Counted from the stretch's first letter, positions 13,366 through 21,238 are shown. The stretch is DNA of 64,000 nt from Chitinophaga pinensis (GCA_943326015.2 CALPRQ020000010.1:27475-91474); one strand, 5' to 3'. The notes: a model not told the origin generated them from the letters alone. Program-made: numbers and translations.

Positions 13366-13629
13366 ATGTATCAACAGCTTTTGAAGATCGGAGGTGGCGA
13401 CATGCCGGTCTCCGTCGAATACGGCATCGACAAAGACTGCAACGTCCTGTTCATCGAGTCGATCAAAGCTGACAGCTTCGAGCTGATCGGCTACTTCGAG
13501 CCGCCGCAGATCAGCAGCATCGAGGGCCAACTCTGGAAGCTCCACGACAACGTGGTGCGCGAGATGAACCTGCAGGCGCGCGCCGACCGCGCAGCCGACA
13601 ACGCCGCATTCCGGGAGGTCTACGCATGA
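13366..13629 (+). CDS. Hypothetical phage protein
   Basis: 87 residues from ATG 13366, starting MYQQLLKIGGGDMPVSVEYG; a longer upstream frame would run through the terminator. It looks like a compact alpha/beta fold with a charged C-terminal helix. Overlaps the next gene by four bases (ATGA). No family recognised. Confidence 0.7.
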   Translation: MYQQLLKIGGGDMPVSVEYGIDKDCNVLFIESIKADSFELIGYFEPPQISSIEGQLWKLHDNVVREMNLQARADRAADNAAFREVYA

Positions 13630-13862
13630 ACGCCAGATTCATCCCCGCCGCCGCCCAGCCGGCACTCGATCCGCAGGATGCCAGCGCACTGCTGACCGAA
13701 AACAAGCTGATGTTCGCTGCGCTGCAGGCCATTTCCAACACAGACTTCCGCTACGGCCTGGACATGAAGGAGTCCGCAAAAAGCGTCATCAACCACGTGC
13801 TCGAAGCCCGCCTCGATCGCAAGTTTGAGAAAAAGCACCGGGAGGCAGCATGCATAGGCTGA
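13626..13862 (+). CDS. Hypothetical phage protein
   Basis: 78 residues, helical, coupled to the preceding gene by ATGA and overlapping the next by 13 bp. Begins MNARFIPAAAQPALDPQDAS. No domain recognised; member of the run of small early genes. Confidence 0.65.
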   Translation: MNARFIPAAAQPALDPQDASALLTENKLMFAALQAISNTDFRYGLDMKESAKSVINHVLEARLDRKFEKKHREAACIG

Positions 13863-14155
13863 TCAAGAACTGGGCGATCCTGATTGCCGTCGCCGGGGCT
13901 CTGGCTGTCGCTGTCAACGCACCCAACGGGCCGGGAGAAGCCGATGTGGCATCGGCCCGTGCCGCTGATCTGGCTGACGCTCAAGCGCGCGCCCAGCATC
14001 TCGCCGCGCTGGTGCGCAAGTGCCACAAGTCGCTCGGGCCGAGTGCTGAACTGATGCAGGCGCGCGGTGATGACTACGTGTGCCGGGAGGGCCAGATAGA
14101 GCCGACGCCGGAAGTGATGTTGCAGCGGTATGCGCTGCTGGGAGGTGGTGAATGA
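13850..14155 (+). CDS. Small membrane-anchored or exported phage protein
   Basis: 101 residues. MHRLIKNWAILIAVAGALAV is a basic start followed by a hydrophobic segment, a signal anchor or signal peptide. The exposed part has two cysteines (KCHKSLG, YVCREG) that could form a disulphide. Coupled by ATGA to the next gene. No family recognised. Confidence 0.65.
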   Translation: MHRLIKNWAILIAVAGALAVAVNAPNGPGEADVASARAADLADAQARAQHLAALVRKCHKSLGPSAELMQARGDDYVCREGQIEPTPEVMLQRYALLGGGE

Positions 14156-14439
14156 GCGCGCCGCAGCACACGCCGGGGCCGTGGATGCCCCACCACGACA
14201 AGGGCCGGCTGTACGTCGAGACGCATCGTGACGATGTGATCTGCATGGTGGCCAGGGGACTTGGCACCCCGGAAGATCAAGCCAACGCCCGCCTGATCGC
14301 CGCTGCACCCGAGATGCTTGCAGCGCTGAACGAAATCGCAGCCTGGGGCGACGGGGAGGTTGGTCCGCACATGGATGAGCCTGGCGCGGCATGCATTGCC
14401 CGCGCCGCCATCACCAAGGCAACCGGGAGTGCGAAATGA
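14152..14439 (+). CDS. HTPGPW-type phage protein, copy 1
   Basis: 95 residues. It starts MSAPQHTPGPW and contains the NARLIAAAPEMLAALNEIAA block shared by a widespread family of small phage proteins of unknown function. Paralogue of the next gene, to which it is coupled by ATGA. Confidence 0.75.
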   Translation: MSAPQHTPGPWMPHHDKGRLYVETHRDDVICMVARGLGTPEDQANARLIAAAPEMLAALNEIAAWGDGEVGPHMDEPGAACIARAAITKATGSAK

Positions 14440-14756
14440 GCGCGCCGAAACACACGCCGGGGCCGTGGGTTGTTTGTGAGCAAGAAGACGACTTCGGGGC
14501 GTTTACCGTGTTCCCTGAGTCGATGCTTGTGGATGAAGTGATTGCCGCGAAAGACTGGGATCGCTTCGTTGTGCGGGCCGGGCTTGATCATCCGGAATTC
14601 GAGGCCAATGCCCGCCTGATTGCCAGCGCGCCGGATCTGCTGGAGGCGCTGCGCAATCTGGCAGACCTCTACGACACCGATGAAGGCTGCCGCTCGCTGC
14701 CCGAATACATTGCAGCCCGCGCCGCAATCGCCAAAGCCACCGGAGGCGAATCATGA
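14436..14756 (+). CDS. HTPGPW-type phage protein, copy 2
   Basis: 106 residues from ATG 14436 (MSAPKHTPGPWVVCEQEDDF...NARLIASAPDLLEALRNLAD). Same family as the gene before it: ends conserved, centre different. The tandem arrangement points to an old duplication with divergence of the middle part. Coupled to the next gene by ATGA. Confidence 0.75.
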   Translation: MSAPKHTPGPWVVCEQEDDFGAFTVFPESMLVDEVIAAKDWDRFVVRAGLDHPEFEANARLIASAPDLLEALRNLADLYDTDEGCRSLPEYIAARAAIAKATGGES

Positions 14757-14938
14757 GCGATCCGCAACCCTTGTCCCCATTCGCCAAGGCCATGCGCCGC
14801 TCCCACGCCAGCAGCCGGGCCGGCACCCTGGCTGCCGAGCGCGTCAACGTCGTGCAGACCGGTGCGCTGCGCCCGTTCACTGCCGCGCAGCGCACCGGTC
14901 AGCCGCCCAAGTCCGCTGACTGGCGGGAGGGTGCGTGA
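14753..14938 (+). CDS. Hypothetical small phage protein
   Basis: 61 residues, basic and probably partly disordered (begins MSDPQPLSPFAKAMRRSHAS). Coupled by ATGA to the gene before. No family recognised. Confidence 0.55.
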   Translation: MSDPQPLSPFAKAMRRSHASSRAGTLAAERVNVVQTGALRPFTAAQRTGQPPKSADWREGA

Positions 14939-15006
14939 TGCGCGACACACCCGTCATTTTCTGGCGCCTGTACCAGGCCTGGCGCTGCATCACACACCGC
15001 TTTTGA
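14938..15006 (+). CDS. Possible 22-residue microprotein
   Basis: ATG 14938 overlaps the preceding stop (TGATG) and has GGGAGGGTGCG upstream. It would encode a tryptophan-rich basic peptide starting MRDTPVIFWRLYQAWRC. Only position and ribosome site support it. Confidence 0.35.
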   Translation: MRDTPVIFWRLYQAWRCITHRF

Positions 15007-15073
15007 GTCTCCATCGCCCAGGCCCTGCGCCTGGTCAATGCGGATTCCGCCGCAGAAAACCGGAGTTGAAATC

Positions 15074-16180
15074 ATGGAAGTCACCCAAGCCGAACAGGCC
15101 GCCGTCAGCGCGGCCATGCCGCCCGCCGAGCGCGCAGCGCTGGCCCTCAACAGCTCGCAGACCGAGCGCGACCTGCGCGAGCTGGCCGTCAAGCACACCG
15201 GCATCCAGGCGATCAAGGACAAGGCCGGCCGCGACCAGGCCCACGGCGCCGCGATGGAAGTCAAGCGCGCCCGCACCACGATCGAGCGCACCGGCAAAGA
15301 GGCGCGCGACGACGCGACGAAGTTCAGCAAGGCAGTCATCACTGAGGTGAATCGGCTGGTTGCCATCATCATCGAAGAAGAGCGCCGCCTGACTGCCCTG
15401 CGCGACGCCTGGGACGCCGAGCAGGAGCGCATCAAGGAGGCCGAAGCCGCGGCCGAGCGCTTCCGGGTCGAGCAGATCATGGGCCGCATCGACGCGATCA
15501 AGGGCTTTGAGCGCATGGCGCGCGACTGCCGCACCAGCGGCGCCGTGCAGCGCCTGCAGGAGGCCATGAGCAAGATCGATATGACTGGCCTGCAGGAGTT
15601 CGAGGACCAGGCGCAGCGCACGCTCAACGAGGTCACGGAAGCTGTGCAGCAGATCCTGACCCAGCGCCAGGCCGACGAAGCCGAGCGCGCCCGCATCAAA
15701 GCTGAACAGGAAGCCGAGGCCGCCCGCATCGCGCAAGAGCGCGCCGAGCTGGAGCGCCAACGTGCCGAAGCTGTCGCAGCAGCGCAAGCCGCCCAGGCAA
15801 AAGCCAAGGCCGAAGCTGACAAGCTCGCTGCCGAGCGTGCAGCACTGGAGGCCGCGCGCACTGAGTTCGAGCAGCGCCAGAAGGTGCACGAAGAGCGCGA
15901 ACGGGCTGAGCTGGCCGCGCGGGAGGCTGCCGCCTGGGCGGCGCTGGAAGCGCAGGAGGCCGAGCAGGAAGCCGTGCCGCAGGTCAACGAGGTCATCGAC
16001 GTGCCGCTGATTGCCGCCCCGCTCCCCGAGCCCATCGGGATTGATCAGCCGGCCGAAGCAGCCACCCCGAGCGCCGCGCAGCTGATCCAGGCGGTGGCCG
16101 AGATGTTCGGCGCCACCACCTGTGAAGCGCGTGACTGGCTGATCGAGCGCGCGGCTGACATTGAAGCCGCACAGCCCTGA
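15074..16180 (+). CDS. Coiled-coil phage protein upstream of RecT
   Basis: 368 residues from ATG 15074 (GGAG eight bases upstream). Residues about 30-190 are helical with many charges; about 205-300 form a long coiled coil rich in Ala/Glu/Arg; the C-terminal ~60 residues (AAQLIQAVAEMFGATTCEAR, then DWLIERAADIEA) are a small globular end. Its place before recT and the exonuclease suggests a recombination accessory or DNA-end protein. The family is unknown to me. A terminator follows within 45 bases. Confidence 0.75.
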   Translation: MEVTQAEQAAVSAAMPPAERAALALNSSQTERDLRELAVKHTGIQAIKDKAGRDQAHGAAMEVKRARTTIERTGKEARDDATKFSKAVITEVNRLVAIIIEEERRLTALRDAWDAEQERIKEAEAAAERFRVEQIMGRIDAIKGFERMARDCRTSGAVQRLQEAMSKIDMTGLQEFEDQAQRTLNEVTEAVQQILTQRQADEAERARIKAEQEAEAARIAQERAELERQRAEAVAAAQAAQAKAKAEADKLAAERAALEAARTEFEQRQKVHEERERAELAAREAAAWAALEAQEAEQEAVPQVNEVIDVPLIAAPLPEPIGIDQPAEAATPSAAQLIQAVAEMFGATTCEARDWLIERAADIEAAQP

Positions 16181-16200
16181 AGCGACGCCGATTCCATTCC

Positions 16201-16225
16201 AGCCCGCCACCCAGCGGGCTTTTTT
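16201..16225 (+). terminator. Intrinsic terminator before recT
   Basis: AGCCCGC (16201-16207) pairs with GCGGGCT (16214-16220), followed by six T. ATG 16246 of recT lies 21 bases further on. The stem is identical to those at 20497 and 21036. Confidence 0.85.
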
Positions 16226-16245
16226 CATCCCAACGGAGTCATGCC

Positions 16246-17346
16246 ATGAACACCATTACCCGCCCCGAGGCCGCCGCACTCGCCGAAGTGCCCGCCTACA
16301 ACCCGCCCGCGCCGGCTGCCGGCTCCACCAGCAGCATTGCCCTGCTGATGGATGACCGCAGCATGGACAAGCTGATGCGCGTGGCCGACATGATGGCTAC
16401 CGCCAAGGCCACCGTCCCGGCGCACTTCCGGGGCAGCCCTGGCGACTGCCTGGCGGTCTGCATGCAGGCGGCCACCTGGGGCATGAACCCCTTCGCAGTG
16501 GCACAGAAGACGCACCTGGTCAATGGCACGTTGGGCTACGAGGCTCAGCTGGTGTCGGCTGTGATCAACAACTCAGGCGCTGTCAATGATCGTTTCCAGT
16601 TCGAGTGGTTTGGTCCTTGGGAGCGCGTCGTGGGCAAGGTCAAGGAGGTGCCGAGCAAGAAAAATCCTGCGGAAACCTACCGAAAGCTAGCGTCAAGCGT
16701 CGCCGACGAGGATGGGTGCGGCGTGCGCGTCTGGGCCACGATCAAAGGTGAAGCCAAGCCTCGCGTGCTGGAGCTGCTGCTGGTTCAAGCCGGCGTGCGC
16801 AACTCAACCCTGTGGGCTGATGACCCGAAACAGCAGCTGGCCTACCTGGCACAGAAGCGCTGGGCTCGCCTCCATGCACCCGACGTGATCCTGGGCGTCT
16901 ACACCCCGGACGAGTTCGAGCAGCCGGCGCCGAGGGACATGGGGCAAGCACAGGTTGTGCGGCCGGCTGGTGCGTCGCTGGAGCTTGTCGAGCGCGCCGA
17001 AGCTGCAGCATCCCAGGGCATGAAGGCTTACCAGCAGTTCTGGGGAGCTATCACCCCAGCCGACCGCAAGGCGCTGACCGGCGCTGGCGAGCACGACCGG
17101 CTGAAGGATGTCGTAACGAAGATCGACGCTGCGCGCACCGTGGACACCTCCCCGGCCTTCCCGCCCATGCCCGAGCAGCCGGCCAGCAAGACCTTCGAGG
17201 AGGTGATGCAGATGCTGTGCAGCGCCAAGACCGAGGATGCGCTGTACGTCGCCGCCGATTGGGTGAGCAGCATAGAGCCAGAGGAAGCCAAGATCCTAGA
17301 TGCGAAGTTCAAGGAGCGCCTGGCGCAGATGAGGGGTGAGGTATGA
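16246..17346 (+). CDS. recT: RecT-family single-strand annealing protein
   Basis: 366 residues. The RecT core is plain: SPGDCLAVCMQAATWGMNPF, then AVAQKTHLVNGTLGYEAQLV and ADDPKQQLAYLAQKRWARLH. It pairs with the exonuclease 235 bases downstream to make a phage synaptase-exonuclease pair for end-driven recombination. The C-terminal ~120 residues are a variable acidic tail, often the part that contacts host SSB. No intervening promoter; coupled to the next gene by ATGA. Confidence 0.92.
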   Translation: MNTITRPEAAALAEVPAYNPPAPAAGSTSSIALLMDDRSMDKLMRVADMMATAKATVPAHFRGSPGDCLAVCMQAATWGMNPFAVAQKTHLVNGTLGYEAQLVSAVINNSGAVNDRFQFEWFGPWERVVGKVKEVPSKKNPAETYRKLASSVADEDGCGVRVWATIKGEAKPRVLELLLVQAGVRNSTLWADDPKQQLAYLAQKRWARLHAPDVILGVYTPDEFEQPAPRDMGQAQVVRPAGASLELVERAEAAASQGMKAYQQFWGAITPADRKALTGAGEHDRLKDVVTKIDAARTVDTSPAFPPMPEQPASKTFEEVMQMLCSAKTEDALYVAADWVSSIEPEEAKILDAKFKERLAQMRGEV

Positions 17347-17585
17347 GCAAGATAGACAACGGCGGGCCGGCGTTTCCGGTTCCATTGAATCCCGGCGAAA
17401 CCTGGCGTGAGATGGCGTCATGTGATGGGATGACCCTGCGAGACTACTTTGCGGCCAAGGCAATGCAGGGGATTCTGGCGGCAGGACGCGATGCTCAATT
17501 TGATGGCAGCGACATGTACGGCTACGCAAGAGCATCATATGGGCTTGCCGACGCCATGCTGAAAGCGCGGGAGGTTTCATCATGA
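17343..17585 (+). CDS. GGPAFP-type phage protein
   Basis: 80 residues. NGGPAFPVP near the start and GMTLRDYFAAKAMQGI define a widely distributed small phage family of unknown function, often found near recombination genes. ATGA overlaps on both sides. Confidence 0.75.
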   Translation: MSKIDNGGPAFPVPLNPGETWREMASCDGMTLRDYFAAKAMQGILAAGRDAQFDGSDMYGYARASYGLADAMLKAREVSS

Positions 17586-18253
17586 CCCGCATAACCATCC
17601 ACCGAGGCGGCCAGCAGGACGACGCCTGGCGCAAGCTGCGCCTCGGCTGCGCGACCGGCAGCGGCTTTGCCGATGTCCTGTCCAAGCCGCGCACCGGCAG
17701 CAGCGAATCCACGGGCCGGCGCAACTACCGCGTGCGCCTGGCGCTGGAACTGCTGACCGGCCAGCCCGAAGAAAACAGCTTCACCACGAAGGCGATCCAA
17801 ACCGGCATCGAGCGCGAACCTCTGGCGCGCGCCCGATTCGAGGAAGAAACCGGCCACCTGGTCGAGGAGGTCAGCTTCATCAAGTTGAACCACATGCCGG
17901 TGGGCTGCTCGCCAGACGGCCTAATCGACGACGACGCCGGGATGGAAATCAAATGTCCGAGCAAGGCGGTGCATCTCGAATATCTGAGCCTGACCGATCA
18001 GCCCCCGGCTGAGTACGTCGCGCAGGTGCAGGGGTGCATGTTCGTCACGGGACGCAAGCGCTGGCACTTTGTGTCATTCAACCCGGACTTCCCGCCCGAG
18101 CTGCAGATGCACCACATCGTCGTGCAGCGCGATGACCTCTACATCAAGCGGCTTGAGGATGAGCTGTGGCGCTTTACCGCTGACGTAAAAGCCACCATCC
18201 GCGAGATCGAGCAGCTGGTCGAGCAGCGCCGGCAGCTGGCGCGCGCGGCCTGA
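17582..18253 (+). CDS. YqaJ/lambda Exo-type exonuclease
   Basis: 223 residues. The nuclease motif GCSPDGLIDDDAGMEIKCPS supplies D...D and ExK of the PD-(D/E)XK fold; IQTGIEREPLARARFEEETG gives the conserved upstream Glu helix, and AQVQGCMFVTG the QxxxxM helix of YqaJ recombinases. It should resect double-strand ends for the RecT-type protein just upstream. Cytoplasmic. The gene ends before a 295-base gap. Confidence 0.9.
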   Translation: MTRITIHRGGQQDDAWRKLRLGCATGSGFADVLSKPRTGSSESTGRRNYRVRLALELLTGQPEENSFTTKAIQTGIEREPLARARFEEETGHLVEEVSFIKLNHMPVGCSPDGLIDDDAGMEIKCPSKAVHLEYLSLTDQPPAEYVAQVQGCMFVTGRKRWHFVSFNPDFPPELQMHHIVVQRDDLYIKRLEDELWRFTADVKATIREIEQLVEQRRQLARAA

Positions 18254-18548
18254 CCAAACACAGCGGGAGCCGCCTTCAAAACGCTGGCCTGATCCACCAG
18301 CGAGCAAGCCCTCGATGGCCATCCGAGTCTGACCCGCGCAGTGATTACATCGGACTCGGCGCGCGACACGGCGGGGCAGCTCGAAAGTTAATTGCCGCCG
18401 AATCGAGGGACACGGATCGCACCCAATACCGCCCGCACTCGCGGGCCTTACCGCGCAGCGCCTTCATCGCGAGGGCGCTGCCCAGTGAAATCCACCCACC
18501 AGACCCGGCCCAGCGCCGGGTTTCCTGTTTCCAACCACTAGGATAGCC
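18254..18548 (+). other. Non-coding gap with three hairpins
   Basis: No convincing gene. Three inverted repeats lie in its right half: CCCGC-ACTC-GCGGG (about 18431-18444), GCAGCGCC...GGCGCTGC (about 18453-18482) and CCCGGC...GCCGGG (18504-18520), the last followed by TTTCCTGTTT as a weak intrinsic terminator 28 bases before ATG 18549. I see no clear promoter. Confidence 0.6.
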
Positions 18549-19907
18549 ATGAACCCGATTCCCCTGCCCCGCTGGGCGCGGATCAGCATCGCGCTGGCTT
18601 GCGTCGGCATCGGCCTGGCCAGCAGCACTGTGGCCGGCTGGTTGCTGGTACGCGGGCTTGAGTTGACCGAGCCAGACGACAAAGCCCGACTGATCCTGAC
18701 TGCTGCTGGCGTGCTGATGATCCTGACGGAGCTCACGGCGTTTTTCCTGACGGCGCTGCTGCCGACGGCCCGTCTGTACCAGCTGCGCATCATGGGCATC
18801 GCCCTACTGGTGTTCGAGGTCGTGACGATCTTCGGCACCCGCCTGGTGCTTACCGACAGCGCCGAATCCGCTGCCATCGCCCACGCCACCCGGATCGAGA
18901 ACGTGCAGCGATCCATCAAAGCGCGCAAGGCGGACGCAGACCGGGTGCGCGCCGTGGGCGAGCGCCAGGCTGCCAGCGACCACGCCTGGACCCGCCACCT
19001 CGGTACGCTAGCCATCAAGCAGGCCGACGCTATGGAGCGTGAAATCGAGCCGCTGCGCGAGCAGCTGGCCGAGCTGCAAGCCCAGCGCCGCCCCACCTTT
19101 CAGCATGCCTTGGGGCCGCAGTTGGCCCTGGCGCACAGCATCGCCACCCCGGTGCTGATCAGCTCGACCGGCCTGGTCCTGTTCGGTGTCGCAGGCTTGA
19201 TGCTGCGCCGGAACAGGGATGAGGTGCAGCTGGTACAGCCTGCGGTACAGGATCAGCCAGACCCGGTACAGCCGGTACAGGCCACACCGGTACAGTCGAT
19301 CAGCCCGGTACAGACCGTACCGGAGTACCGTACCGCCGTACCGATGGGCGCTGTACCGGCTGTACCGCAAGCTGTCAGCGCACTGCATCACTGGCGATCG
19401 ATTGCCGCAGTCGCCCCACTGGCGGCGATGTCGGTGGCGCCTGTCGCTGTTGCGGCTCCCGCTGCCAAGGCGACGGCCGAAGCCCCGGCAGAAGCCGCAA
19501 CCACCCCCGAGATTGAGCCTGCTACGCCCGTGGAGGTACGGTCAGAAGCAGCGCCGGTACAGTCCGCGGTACAGGTGCAGACTGACGCGGTACAGCCTGC
19601 GCAGCCGGTACAGCTTGAGTCGGTACAGGTTTCCGATGATGCCGGTACAGACAAACAGGAGATCGGTACGGTCGAGCCTGAGGCCGGAACAGGCGGTGAT
19701 GACTGTTACCAGCGCCTGCGCGCCGCCGTGATGGCCGGCGAGGTCAAGCCAAACGTGCGAACGCTGCGGGAGGCCCGGTACGGCGGCACCGACGCGGTTC
19801 GCCGCTACCTGCAGCAGCTCGCTGCCGAGGGATTGATCACCAAGACCACCAAGGGGTACGCCCTGGCCCAGCATCCACCAGTCCACATCAAAGACCTGTT
19901 TGTTTGA
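18549..19907 (+). CDS. Membrane protein with C-terminal winged-helix DNA-binding domain
   Basis: 452 residues. Four hydrophobic spans (about 11-33, 48-71, 79-98 and 197-219) flank a charged helical stretch (about 110-180). After the last span comes a long Gln/Val/Pro/Ala linker (about 222-390), and then a winged-helix domain (DDCYQRLRAAVMAGEVKPNV, then RTLREARYGGTDAVRRYLQQ and LAAEGLITKTTKGYAL). A membrane anchor plus DNA-binding end suggests tethering of DNA to the envelope. The linker is encoded by many GGTACAG motifs. I do not know the family. Confidence 0.75.
   Translation: MNPIPLPRWARISIALACVGIGLASSTVAGWLLVRGLELTEPDDKARLILTAAGVLMILTELTAFFLTALLPTARLYQLRIMGIALLVFEVVTIFGTRLVLTDSAESAAIAHATRIENVQRSIKARKADADRVRAVGERQAASDHAWTRHLGTLAIKQADAMEREIEPLREQLAELQAQRRPTFQHALGPQLALAHSIATPVLISSTGLVLFGVAGLMLRRNRDEVQLVQPAVQDQPDPVQPVQATPVQSISPVQTVPEYRTAVPMGAVPAVPQAVSALHHWRSIAAVAPLAAMSVAPVAVAAPAAKATAEAPAEAATTPEIEPATPVEVRSEAAPVQSAVQVQTDAVQPAQPVQLESVQVSDDAGTDKQEIGTVEPEAGTGGDDCYQRLRAAVMAGEVKPNVRTLREARYGGTDAVRRYLQQLAAEGLITKTTKGYALAQHPPVHIKDLFV
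19232..19650. repeat. Cluster of GGTACAG / CTGTACC motifs
   Basis: GGTACAG occurs about 12 times (for example 19232, 19244, 19265, 19274, 19289, 19307, 19556, 19568, 19589, 19607, 19622, 19644) and CTGTACC twice (19351, 19361). The tetramer GTAC occurs about 20 times here against two or so expected. Valine in this stretch is coded GTA almost every time, unlike the GTG/GTC used elsewhere in the gene. Binding-site array inside the coding sequence is the likely reading. Confidence 0.75.
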
Positions 19908-19916
19908 CCCCAACCC

Positions 19917-19938
19917 GCCCTCCCAGTGAGGGCTTTTT
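19917..19938 (+). terminator. Intrinsic terminator before the Tad2-like gene
   Basis: GCCCTC (19917-19922) pairs with GAGGGC (19928-19933), followed by TTTTTC. ATG 19953 follows after 15 bases. Confidence 0.78.
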
Positions 19939-19952
19939 CTTGAAAGACCACC

Positions 19953-20477
19953 ATGAAGATTTACATCGGCACCAAGATCATCCAGGCCGCGCCCATGACG
20001 CGCCTGGCCTACAACGACTTCCGAGGCTGGACGCTGCCGGCCGACGAGTGTGGCGCGGACAAGGGCTACCTGGTCGAATATCTCGACGGCGGAAAGCCGA
20101 ACACCGCCACGCACACCGGCTATGTCAGCTGGAGTCCGAAGGAGCAGTTTGAGAACGCTTACCGACCCGCCACCGGACTGACGTTCGGCCTGGCCATTGA
20201 AGCGATGAAGGCCGGAAAGCGCGTCGGGCGTGCCGGCTGGAACGTAAAGGGTATGTGGGTGCGCTACATCGACCCATATGCGCCGCACCCGGACACGGTG
20301 GCCGGTCGCTGCGATGGGGTGTATACCAACCCTTACTTCAAGGCTTCCGACAACAACGCCGATGCGCAAGGCACGATGCTCCCCTGGATTGGCATGAAGA
20401 CCGCCGACAACAAGTTCGTGCCATGGCTCGCCAGCCAGACCGACATGCTCGCTGAAGACTGGCAGATCGTCGAGTAA
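19953..20477 (+). CDS. Tad2-like (DUF2829) anti-Thoeris protein with an extra N-terminal domain
   Basis: 174 residues. The C-terminal ~100 residues match the DUF2829/Tad2 family: LTFGLAIEAMKAGKRVGRAG, WNVKGMW, then MLPWIGMKTADNKFVPWLAS and QTDMLAEDWQIV. Characterised Tad2 proteins sequester the cyclic ADP-ribose signal made by Thoeris defence. Residues 1-65 (MKIYIGTKIIQAAPMTRLAY, then YLVEYLDGGKPNTATHTGYV and SWSPKEQFENAY) form a separate small domain also common in phages. Fusion of the two is notable. Function is from family knowledge; activity is not shown here. Confidence 0.83.
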   Translation: MKIYIGTKIIQAAPMTRLAYNDFRGWTLPADECGADKGYLVEYLDGGKPNTATHTGYVSWSPKEQFENAYRPATGLTFGLAIEAMKAGKRVGRAGWNVKGMWVRYIDPYAPHPDTVAGRCDGVYTNPYFKASDNNADAQGTMLPWIGMKTADNKFVPWLASQTDMLAEDWQIVE

Positions 20478-20496
20478 CTGCACCACATGCAGCCCA

Positions 20497-20522
20497 AGCC
20501 CGCCAAAGAGCGGGCTTTTTTA
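20497..20522 (+). terminator. Intrinsic terminator after the Tad2-like gene
   Basis: AGCCCGC (20497-20503) pairs with GCGGGCT (20510-20516), followed by six T. ATG 20540 lies 18 bases on. Confidence 0.85.
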
Positions 20523-20539
20523 CACACACACCAACCGCC

Positions 20540-20770
20540 ATGACCACTCATCCTGCGCCCTTCGCCCACATCTTCCCGGCGTCCATCAGATCCCGCCTGC
20601 TGAGGCTGTCCATCAAGGCCGAACTGGCCGCGCAAGAGTCGCCGTTCGGTCGCAATGGCGCCGCATACCAAGCCGTCATCGAAAAGATCGATCAGACCCA
20701 AGAGGAGGCGCGCAAGCGCTGCCCACACCTCTTTTGCTACGACTACGCCCCCACCAAGGTGCATGCATGA
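20540..20770 (+). CDS. Hypothetical phage protein
   Basis: 76 residues, helical, with a C-terminal CPHLFCYDY motif. Coupled to the next gene by ATGA. No family recognised. Confidence 0.65.
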   Translation: MTTHPAPFAHIFPASIRSRLLRLSIKAELAAQESPFGRNGAAYQAVIEKIDQTQEEARKRCPHLFCYDYAPTKVHA

Positions 20771-21012
20771 ACTGCTGCGACGGCTTCGGTAACTGCCGGC
20801 AGGGCCGGGACTGCCCGGTGCGCCGCCAGGCGCCATACCCGGCCACGCTGCCACCAGATCTTCCGGTCTGGCCTGATCGCGACCAAGACGCGCTCTGCCG
20901 CCGGCGGCTGCAGGCCATTTCCTCGGTGGCCGGCCATGCCGCCGTCACGATTCTGATGCTGGTCTGCGCCGCCATGGCTGCAGCTGGCTGGGTGCAGCTG
21001 CTGACCAGCTGA
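20767..21012 (+). CDS. Cysteine-rich, tail-anchored phage protein
   Basis: 81 residues from ATG 20767. The N-terminus MNCCDGFGNCRQGRDCPVRR has four cysteines in a zinc-binding-like spacing, and the C-terminal ~25 residues (AAVTILMLVCAAMAAAGWVQ) are one membrane span. Such short Cys-rich tail-anchored proteins are common in beta-proteobacterial prophages; function unknown. Confidence 0.7.
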   Translation: MNCCDGFGNCRQGRDCPVRRQAPYPATLPPDLPVWPDRDQDALCRRRLQAISSVAGHAAVTILMLVCAAMAAAGWVQLLTS

Positions 21013-21035
21013 CGCACCACCAGCCCTCAAACCCC

Positions 21036-21058
21036 AGCCCGCCGCCTGCGGGCTTTTT
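21036..21058 (+). terminator. Intrinsic terminator before the small gene at 21086
   Basis: AGCCCGC (21036-21042) pairs with GCGGGCT (21048-21054), followed by five T. Confidence 0.85.
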
Positions 21059-21085
21059 CATGCCGAGACATCGGCCAAGGACAGA

Positions 21086-21238
21086 ATGAACATCATCCCG
21101 AAAGAGAAGATCACGGCGGCCGTTGAGCGCTGCCTGGCGCTGCACAGCGACCAGGAGGCCGCGATCGAGGCTGTGGCGCAGTCGCTGCACCTGCCGGTCG
21201 AGACGGTCCTGGAGTGCGTCGAGGGGGGTGCGAAGTGA
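21086..21238 (+). CDS. Small helix-turn-helix-like phage protein
   Basis: 50 residues (starts MNIIPKEKITAAVERCLALH; ends with a SLHLPVETVLECVEGG turn-helix). It is upstream of and overlaps the methyltransferase start (GTGA), with AAGGACAG upstream of its own ATG. The last 30 residues resemble a small helix-turn-helix. Too short for a family call. Confidence 0.6.
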   Translation: MNIIPKEKITAAVERCLALHSDQEAAIEAVAQSLHLPVETVLECVEGGAK

